DNA of 64,000 bases from Emcibacter nanhaiensis (GTDB taxonomy: Bacteria; Pseudomonadota; Alphaproteobacteria; Sphingomonadales; Emcibacteraceae): positions 310,001 through 374,000 of the forward strand of contig NZ_VFIY01000004.1 of the NCBI RefSeq assembly GCF_006385175.1, in the 5' to 3' direction. Positions within the stretch are counted from its first letter, which is position 1, and each line of letters begins with the position of its first letter. The translations under genes were made by a program, and so were the position numbers. The notes beneath the pieces were generated by a model. It worked only from the letters and a program-made list of their open reading frames with translations, was not told where the DNA came from and did no database searches. Of this stretch, positions 58,043 to 64,000 are shown in pieces.

Positions 58043-58765
58043 ATGTCCGAAGAACCTCAATTCAAAAGAGTCCTTCTGAAACTTTCCGGTGAAGCTCTTA
58101 TGGGGTCTCAGGATTACGGAATTGATCCTGAAATGGTAAATCGCGTGGCCGCCGAAATAAAGGCCGTCAGGGAATTGGGCGTAGAAGTTTGCCTTGTTGT
58201 CGGCGCGGGAAATATCTTTCGCGGCATGTCGGGCGTGGCAAGCGGTTTTGACCGCACGTCGGCGGATCACATGGGTATGCTGGCCACCGTGATGAATTCC
58301 CTGGCCATCCAGAATGCGCTGGAGAATATGGACGTTGACACCCGGGTGCTTTCCGCCTTTCCGATCTCGTCGGTCTGTGAGCCCTATATTCGCCGCCGGG
58401 CCATACGCCATATGGAAAAGGGCAGGGTTGTCGTTTTTGCTGCAGGCACCGGCAATCCGTTTTTTACGACCGATACGGCTGCCGCACTTCGGGCGGCGGA
58501 AATGAACTGCGACGCCCTGCTGAAGGGAACCCAGGTAAACGGGGTTTATACCGCGGATCCCAAGCTGGATCCGACTGCTGAAAAATATGATTCACTGTCC
58601 TATCAGGAAGTGCTGCGACGTGACCTCAAGGTTATGGACACCTCGGCCATTGCCCTGGCCAGGGAAAATGATATTCCCATACTTGTATTCTCCATTCATG
58701 AACCTGGTGAATTTGCTCGCGTTTTGAAGGGCGAAGGACAATTTACGATAATACGTCAGGAGTGA
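58043..58765 (+). CDS. pyrH: UMP kinase
   Basis: 240-aa amino-acid-kinase-fold enzyme, UMP to UDP; hexamer regulated by GTP and [12 protein letters not shown] at the N-terminus, GAGNIFRGM, and the nucleotide-binding [22 protein letters not shown] and [23 protein letters not shown] are intact. Precedes frr by 6 bp, so the two are cotranscribed. Confidence 0.97.
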   Translation: MSEEPQFKRVLLKLSGEALMGSQDYGIDPEMVNRVAAEIKAVRELGVEVCLVVGAGNIFRGMSGVASGFDRTSADHMGMLATVMNSLAIQNALENMDVDTRVLSAFPISSVCEPYIRRRAIRHMEKGRVVVFAAGTGNPFFTTDTAAALRAAEMNCDALLKGTQVNGVYTADPKLDPTAEKYDSLSYQEVLRRDLKVMDTSAIALARENDIPILVFSIHEPGEFARVLKGEGQFTIIRQE

Positions 58766-58771
58766 AGAAAG

Positions 58772-59332
58772 ATGTCTTCTGAATTTGATATTGATGATCT
58801 CAAACGGCGCATGAGCGGCGCCATTGAAAACCTTAAAACCGAATTTTCAGGCCTGCGCACCGGCCGGGCCTCGGTCAACCTGCTCGATCCGGTTGTTGTT
58901 GACGCCTATGGCTCCACCATGCCGCTCAACCAGGTTGGCACCGTGGCCACTCCCGAGGCGCGGCTGATCAGTGTCCAGGTCTGGGACAAGACCCTCGTTG
59001 GCGCCACGGAAAAAGCCATCCGCAATGCCGGCCTGGGTCTTAATCCGGTAGTGGACGGGCAGACCCTGCGGATCCCGATCCCCGAATTGAACGAGGAACG
59101 TCGTCAGGAATTGACGAAAGTGGCCGGGCGCTATGCTGAACAGGCCAAGATTGCTGTCAGGAATGTACGCCGGGACGGCATGGATTCACTCAAGAAACTG
59201 GAAAAAGACGGCGAAATAAGTCAAGATGAGCAGAAAACACTCGGTGAGCAGGTCCAGAAACTGACCGATAAAAAAGTGGCCGAGATTGATGAACTGACCG
59301 CAGCAAAAGAAAAAGAGATAATGCAGGTCTGA
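58772..59332 (+). CDS. frr: Ribosome recycling factor
   Basis: 186-aa tRNA-mimicking protein that splits post-termination ribosomes with EF-G. The long three-helix stalk ends ([68 protein letters not shown]) and the short beta domain are typical. AAGAAAG ribosome site. uppS follows 14 bp later. Confidence 0.97.
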   Translation: MSSEFDIDDLKRRMSGAIENLKTEFSGLRTGRASVNLLDPVVVDAYGSTMPLNQVGTVATPEARLISVQVWDKTLVGATEKAIRNAGLGLNPVVDGQTLRIPIPELNEERRQELTKVAGRYAEQAKIAVRNVRRDGMDSLKKLEKDGEISQDEQKTLGEQVQKLTDKKVAEIDELTAAKEKEIMQV

Positions 59333-59346
59333 ATAGGGATTTCCGG

Positions 59347-60096
59347 ATGCTGGTGGCTGAAGAGGCAAATAGAGTAACTGAGTTGGCGGATGTCGTTACC
59401 CCGCCGTCCCATATTGCCATTATTATGGACGGGAACGGGCGCTGGGCTAAAAAGCGCCTGCTGCCCAAGGTCGCCGGCCACCGTAAGGGCGCCGAGGTAG
59501 TGCGCAAATGCGTGCGGGAATGTTCCCGCCTCGGCGTTAAATATCTGACACTCTATGCCTTCTCTTCGGAAAACTGGAAACGGCCGGAAGATGAGGTCAA
59601 GGACCTGATGGGGCTCCTGAAGCATTATCTCAACAACGAAATTGAAGAGCTGAACCAGCAGAATGTGCGTCTGCGTTTCATGGGCGCGCGTGAACGTCTC
59701 AGCCCGTCCATCGTTGAACTGATTGAAAATGCCGAACAGAAGACCGGCGGCAACGCCGGCCTGCAGCTGATCCTGGCGCTGAACTACGGGTCCCAGTCCG
59801 AAATCGTCAAGGCGGCCCGTGAACTCGCCCGGGAAGTCAGGGACGGCCGCATTTCAGCCGATGAAATTGACGAACAAATGTTCGCCTCTCATCTTTATCT
59901 GCCCGACATCCCCGATCCGGATGTCATTATCCGTACCAGCGGCGAACAGCGCCTCAGTAATTTCCTGCTGTGGCAGGCGGCCTATGCCGAGTTTATCTTT
60001 GTCGAGACGCTCTGGCCCGATTTCGACGAGGAGAGCCTGTCCCGCGCGATCTGCGAATTCCATAAACGTGAAAGACGGTACGGGGCGCGCCCCTGA
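59347..60096 (+). CDS. uppS: Isoprenyl transferase (undecaprenyl diphosphate synthase)
   Basis: 249-aa cis-prenyltransferase making the C55 lipid carrier for cell-wall synthesis. Catalytic Asp in HIAIIMDGNGRWAKKR, the LTLYAFSSENWKRPEDEVKDLMGLL stretch, and the substrate-binding DPDVIIRTSGEQRLSNFLLWQAAYAEFIFVETLWPDF are complete. About 20 extra N-terminal residues precede the fold. It precedes cdsA with a 36-bp gap. Confidence 0.95.
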   Translation: MLVAEEANRVTELADVVTPPSHIAIIMDGNGRWAKKRLLPKVAGHRKGAEVVRKCVRECSRLGVKYLTLYAFSSENWKRPEDEVKDLMGLLKHYLNNEIEELNQQNVRLRFMGARERLSPSIVELIENAEQKTGGNAGLQLILALNYGSQSEIVKAARELAREVRDGRISADEIDEQMFASHLYLPDIPDPDVIIRTSGEQRLSNFLLWQAAYAEFIFVETLWPDFDEESLSRAICEFHKRERRYGARP

Positions 60097-60132
60097 TGAT
60101 CGTTTGACGGTAATCCGGGGCACAATCTTCCA

Positions 60133-60909
60133 ATGAATAATCTGCTTCTCAGAATTTTATCCGCCCTGGTGATGTTACCTGTCGCCATTGCCCTGATCCT
60201 TTATGGGGGCTGGGTATATACCGCCGTGATCCTGCTTCTGAGCGTCCTGATCCTGCAGGAATGGAATATGATTACCACCGGGGGCTGGAAGACACCGCTG
60301 TTTTTTGTGCAGGCTGCACTTGTGCTGGCCCTGGGAGTCTCTCTGAAGCTTTTCGGATCTGTGTCGCTGATTGACCTGCTGGTGTTTTTGAACGCCATCC
60401 TCCTGACGGCGATTTTAAGCAAAAAAGATTTCAAGTTTGCCGTTGCCGGCGGCTTCTATGCCTTGCTGCCGGCTTTGTCGCTGATCTGGCTGCGTGAATA
60501 TCTTCCGGGCGGCGCCTACATCATCCTGTGGGCGATGATATTGGTCTGGTCAATGGATACGGGAGCCTATTTCGCCGGCAAGAAGATCGGCGGCCCGAGA
60601 ATGTCGCCGAAAATCAGTCCCAACAAGACCTGGGCCGGCTTGATCGGCGGCGCCATCCTGGCCCTGATTACCGGCACGGTTTCCGCCAGGTATTTCGGCT
60701 TTCAGCCACTCTATCAGTTTGTCATTATTTCGGTGGTTCTGGCGGTCTGGAGCCAGATCGGCGATCTGGCAGAGTCTGCAGTGAAAAGAAAGTTCAAAGT
60801 TAAAGACTCCGGTGCTATTATCCCCGGCCATGGCGGTATTCTTGACCGGGTTGACGGTATATTGTTTGTGATGCCGGTGGTTGCCCTGTATCTGTATTTT
60901 GGGGGCTAA
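60133..60909 (+). CDS. cdsA: Phosphatidate cytidylyltransferase
   Basis: 258-aa integral membrane enzyme making CDP-diacylglycerol, substrate of PssA (7.7 kb). About seven helices. The family signature is in the C-terminal third: SPKISPNKTWAGLIGGA, followed by SQIGDLAESAVKRKFKVKDSGAIIPGHGGILDRVDGI. The length is typical of alphaproteobacteria. dxr follows by 12 bp. Confidence 0.96.
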   Translation: MNNLLLRILSALVMLPVAIALILYGGWVYTAVILLLSVLILQEWNMITTGGWKTPLFFVQAALVLALGVSLKLFGSVSLIDLLVFLNAILLTAILSKKDFKFAVAGGFYALLPALSLIWLREYLPGGAYIILWAMILVWSMDTGAYFAGKKIGGPRMSPKISPNKTWAGLIGGAILALITGTVSARYFGFQPLYQFVIISVVLAVWSQIGDLAESAVKRKFKVKDSGAIIPGHGGILDRVDGILFVMPVVALYLYFGG

Positions 60910-60921
60910 GGAGAGTTTTGA

Positions 60922-62103
60922 ATGGAAGCATCGCTTCTGCCAAATAAAAATAAAATACGTACCGTATCTGTACTGGGATCAACAGGATCAATCGGCTGCA
61001 ATACGCTGGACCTGGTGGCTCGCTATCCGGATCACTACCGGGTGATGGCGCTGACGGCCAACCGCAATGTTTCAGAGCTGGCGGAACAGGCCATCCGGTT
61101 CAACGCCAAAATGGCCGTGGTCGCGGATGAAAGCTGTTACCAGGCCCTCAAGGAGGCGTTGGCCGGCACAAATATCAAGGTCGGGGCAGGGCGGGAAGCC
61201 CTGATTGAGGCTGCCTCCCTGCCGTCCGACTGGGTCATGGCGTCCATTGTCGGCGCGGCCGGTCTGGATCCCACCCTCAGCGCCATTCGCCGCGGGGCCA
61301 TCGTGGCGCTTGCCAACAAGGAATGCCTGGTCTGTGCCGGTGATCTGGTCATGAAAGAGGTGGTTGAGCATAACGCGACGCTGTTGCCTGTGGATTCAGA
61401 ACATAATGCCATCTTCCAGGTGTTTGATTTCGAGCAGCCGGAGAAGATTTCCCATGTCACGCTGACCGCGTCCGGTGGCCCCTTCTACCAGATGAGCGTG
61501 GAAGAAATGGAAAAGGTCACGCCCCAGCAGGCGGTTTCCCACCCCAACTGGGACATGGGGGCGAAAATTTCCGTCGACTCCGCCACCATGATGAACAAGG
61601 GCCTGGAATTGATCGAAGCCTATCACCTGTTCCCGGTCAGCGAGGACAAGATCGAGATTATCGTGCATCCCCAGTCCGTCATTCACAGCATGGTGTCCTA
61701 TGTTGACGGCTCGGTTTTGGCGCAGCTGGGGTCGCCGGACATGCGCACCCCCATCTCCTACACTCTGGCCTGGCCGGAGCGCATTGGCACACCAGCCAAG
61801 CAGCTGGATCTTGCCCGGTTGGGACGGTTGGACTTTTTTGAGCCGGACCCGGTTCGCTTTCCGGCGCTTAAACTTGCAAGAGAGGCATTGCAAACCGGCG
61901 GAAGTGCGCCTACTATCCTGAATGCTGCCAATGAAATTGCGGTTCATGCATTTCTGGAGGGGAAAATAGGGTTCCTGGAGATATCCAGGATAGTTGAAAA
62001 GACGCTTGGCGTCATGGGCTCGGTAGAGCTGAAATGCCTGCAGACGGTACTGGAGATCGACCGTGAAGCGAGAAGGATTTCAGCCGGGTTCATAGGAAAC
62101 TAA
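60922..62103 (+). CDS. dxr: 1-deoxy-D-xylulose 5-phosphate reductoisomerase
   Basis: 393-aa NADPH-dependent enzyme of the MEP isoprenoid pathway, feeding UppS. The NADPH loop is VLGSTGSIGCNTLDLV; the metal- and substrate-binding LVCAGDLVMKEV, LPVDSEHNAIFQVF, ASGGPFY and WDMGAKISVDSATMMNKGLELIEA motifs are complete. GGAGAG site before the ATG. rseP follows by 10 bp. Confidence 0.97.
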   Translation: MEASLLPNKNKIRTVSVLGSTGSIGCNTLDLVARYPDHYRVMALTANRNVSELAEQAIRFNAKMAVVADESCYQALKEALAGTNIKVGAGREALIEAASLPSDWVMASIVGAAGLDPTLSAIRRGAIVALANKECLVCAGDLVMKEVVEHNATLLPVDSEHNAIFQVFDFEQPEKISHVTLTASGGPFYQMSVEEMEKVTPQQAVSHPNWDMGAKISVDSATMMNKGLELIEAYHLFPVSEDKIEIIVHPQSVIHSMVSYVDGSVLAQLGSPDMRTPISYTLAWPERIGTPAKQLDLARLGRLDFFEPDPVRFPALKLAREALQTGGSAPTILNAANEIAVHAFLEGKIGFLEISRIVEKTLGVMGSVELKCLQTVLEIDREARRISAGFIGN

Positions 62104-62113
62104 AAGACGAATT

Positions 62114-63490
62114 ATGGAAGCTCTGTTTTCTTTTCTATATAACGGCCTCGCCTTTGTTATTGCCTTGTCGTTACTGGTTTTCGTTCACGAATGGGGACAT
62201 TATTTTGTCGCCCGCCTGTGCGGTGTGCGGATTGAAGTCTTTTCCATCGGATTTGGCAAGGAAATCTGGGGTCGTACCGATAAAAACGGCACCCGCTGGA
62301 AGTTCAGCTATATTCCCCTGGGCGGCTATGTCAAATTCTTCGGGGACGCCGGCGCCGCCAGCAATCCGGATGACGACAGCCTCAAGGGCATGACGCCCGA
62401 GGAGAAGGCGGTCGCTTTCCATTTCAAACCGCTGTACCAGCGCGCCGCAATTGTCTTTGCCGGTCCTGCAGTGAATATCCTGTTCGCAGTCTTTATCCTG
62501 GCCGGCTTCTTCGGTTTCCTCGGTCAGCCTTACGTGCCGCCGGTGGTGGACAAAGTCGTCGCCGGCAGTGCCGCCGAACGAGCCGGTTTCCTGCCCGGCG
62601 ATGAGATTGTTTCGATAGACGGCGATAAGGTGGAAAGTTTCCGGGATGTCCTTCTGAATGAAGTCATGAATGTGGGGTCCGAGATGGAGGTGGAAATCCT
62701 CCGGCACGGCCAGTCCATGACCCTCTATGTCACTCCGGAGTTTATCGACGCCAAGGATATATTCGGCGATCCCATCAAACTGCCGCAACTGGGGCTTGGC
62801 CACAATATCATCATCGGGTCGGTTTCCCCTGGCAGCCCGGCGGAACGGGCAGGGCTGAAACCGGGTGACCGGTTGGAGACGGTCAATGGGGAGGATATCA
62901 GTACCTTCCGCTTCCTGCAGGATACCATTCGCGATAACGAGGGCAGTACAGTCTCCCTGGGTGTGGTGCGCAACGGGCAGAACCTGGCCTTTGATGTGAC
63001 ACCGCATATGGAAACATTCATGGATAACGGGGAGGAACGCACCGCCCCGATTATCGGGATTGTCCGTGCCTATGGTGTGGAGATGAGGGAATTCGGGTTT
63101 TTTGAAGCCATTTGGGGAGGGATTGTCGAAACACGCAATATTGTGGAACGTTCCTTCGTCGGCTTGTGGCAGATCATCAGCGGTGACCGTCCCGCCAGGG
63201 AATTGGGCGGCCCGATCAAGATTGCGCAGATTGTCAGCATCTCCTTTGAAGAGGGAATCCTGTCTTATATCAACATCATTGCCATGATTTCGATAAATTT
63301 GGGCATTATCAATCTGCTGCCGATACCGATGCTGGATGGAGGGCATTTGCTATTTTACGGGTTTGAGGCCGCTTTGGGGCGCAAATTGAGTGAAAGAACG
63401 CAGGAATATGGATTTCGTATTGGATTAGTGATCATTCTTGGGTTAATGATATTTGCGACCATGAACGACTTAATGGGGTTGGCGGGCTGA
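62114..63490 (+). CDS. rseP: Site-2 metalloprotease RseP
   Basis: 458-aa membrane zinc protease cutting anti-sigma factors and signal-peptide remnants. Zinc site HEWGH at residues 25-29 in the first helix; two PDZ domains in the periplasm (about 130-210 and 225-300, each with AERAGxxPGDxI/L); C-terminal NLLPIPMLDGGHLL supplies the third ligand Asp. It directly precedes bamA. Confidence 0.96.
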   Translation: MEALFSFLYNGLAFVIALSLLVFVHEWGHYFVARLCGVRIEVFSIGFGKEIWGRTDKNGTRWKFSYIPLGGYVKFFGDAGAASNPDDDSLKGMTPEEKAVAFHFKPLYQRAAIVFAGPAVNILFAVFILAGFFGFLGQPYVPPVVDKVVAGSAAERAGFLPGDEIVSIDGDKVESFRDVLLNEVMNVGSEMEVEILRHGQSMTLYVTPEFIDAKDIFGDPIKLPQLGLGHNIIIGSVSPGSPAERAGLKPGDRLETVNGEDISTFRFLQDTIRDNEGSTVSLGVVRNGQNLAFDVTPHMETFMDNGEERTAPIIGIVRAYGVEMREFGFFEAIWGGIVETRNIVERSFVGLWQIISGDRPARELGGPIKIAQIVSISFEEGILSYINIIAMISINLGIINLLPIPMLDGGHLLFYGFEAALGRKLSERTQEYGFRIGLVIILGLMIFATMNDLMGLAG

Positions 63491-63526
63491 CCGGCCTGAA
63501 ATAATAATAAACAGGAAAATGTACTA

Positions 63527-64000
63527 GTGTTAAATCGCTTTATTAAAGTCTCATATTTATTTTGTTTATTCTGCTTTGTACCCGGACTGCTGGTTACGGC
63601 TTCGTATGCCCAGCAGAGCGTCTACAGCACCGGGCTGGCTATTTCGGAAATTGTCGTTACCGGCAACCAGAGGATTGAGTCTGAAACCATTAAATCCTAT
63701 CTGATCGTCAACGAGGGTGATGATTATTCCGAGGCCAAGGTGGACGCCTCCCTTAAACGCCTTTTTAATACGGGCCTTTTCTCTGACGTAAAAATTGGCC
63801 GTTCCGGAGACAAGCTGGTCGTGAGTGTGGTGGAAAACCCCATCCTCAACCGGATTGTTTTTGAAGGCAACAAGTCCAAGAAGGACGACAAGCTCTATGA
63901 AGAGATCACCCTGCGTCCGCGTATCGTTTTCTCGCGTGCGAAGGTGAGGGCGGATGTACAGCGCCTGCTGGAGGTTTATCGTCGCGCCGGCCGGTTTGCC
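63527..64000 (+). CDS. bamA: Outer membrane assembly factor BamA (3' truncated)
   Basis: The first 158 codons are in the window. GTG start at 63527 with AGGA about 10 nt upstream; an ATG at 63519 meets a stop after two codons. A Sec signal peptide ends near SYA (residue ~28). Two POTRA-type segments follow (ISEIVVTGNQRIESETIKSYLIVNEG, and LNRIVFEGNKSKKDDKLYEEI), the start of the five-POTRA arm. The beta-barrel lies beyond the right edge. Canonical position after rseP. Confidence 0.95.
   Translation, partial: MLNRFIKVSYLFCLFCFVPGLLVTASYAQQSVYSTGLAISEIVVTGNQRIESETIKSYLIVNEGDDYSEAKVDASLKRLFNTGLFSDVKIGRSGDKLVVSVVENPILNRIVFEGNKSKKDDKLYEEITLRPRIVFSRAKVRADVQRLLEVYRRAGRFA

Overview
The window is a 64 kb piece of an alphaproteobacterial chromosome, almost entirely core genome. 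Evidence for the lineage: a eukaryote-type NADP isocitrate dehydrogenase, a glnB-glnA pair, the clpP-clpX-lon-hup block leading into a 14-gene nuo operon, the nuoN-birA-coaX-rnj-epimerase-DUF1467 order, a short ProRS without the editing insertion, and the rpsB-tsf-pyrH-frr-uppS-cdsA-dxr-rseP-bamA cluster. Genus cannot be fixed from the sequence. I see no IS element, prophage, integrase or CRISPR array.

Layout. 1-5 kb: end of a voltage-gated-type K+ channel with a C-terminal cyclic-nucleotide-binding-like domain, icd, a LOG-family protein, a LysM protein and an unknown gene. 5-8.5 kb: an Atm1-type ABC exporter, then psd-pssA for phosphatidylethanolamine synthesis. 8.5-13.6 kb: a two-gene RND efflux operon divergent from a TetR regulator, with a perfect 22-bp palindrome between them. 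13.6-16.2 kb: an unknown gene and glnB-glnA, preceded by a near-consensus sigma-54 promoter. 16.4-20.3 kb: tRNA-His, a DUF885 lipoprotein, nnrDE and tRNA-Leu. 20.4-27.7 kb: protein quality control (trigger factor, ClpP, ClpX, Lon), HU, tRNA-Val and tRNA-Asp. 28-42 kb: complete complex I operon nuoA-N without inserted genes. 42-46 kb: birA, coaX, RNase J, methylmalonyl-CoA epimerase, DUF1467. 46-54.5 kb: a small secreted protein, proS, lolC/E-lolD, dnaE, a NUDIX hydrolase. 54.5-55.7 kb: an isolated THxN-type PEP-CTERM secreted protein behind a perfect sigma-54 promoter. 56-64 kb: translation, UMP kinase, isoprenoid, phospholipid and envelope-assembly genes, running off the right edge in bamA.

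The most interesting part is the solitary PEP-CTERM gene with its sigma-54 promoter, long leader and upstream inverted repeats. This points to a sigma-54 activator-controlled exosortase regulon whose other parts lie outside the window. Other points of note: the K+ channel ligand domain lacks the two residues that normally bind cyclic nucleotide, the RND permease has an unusual proton-relay sequence, trigger factor carries a histone-H1-like Lys/Ala/Pro tail, and S2 carries an acidic Ala/Glu/Pro tail.
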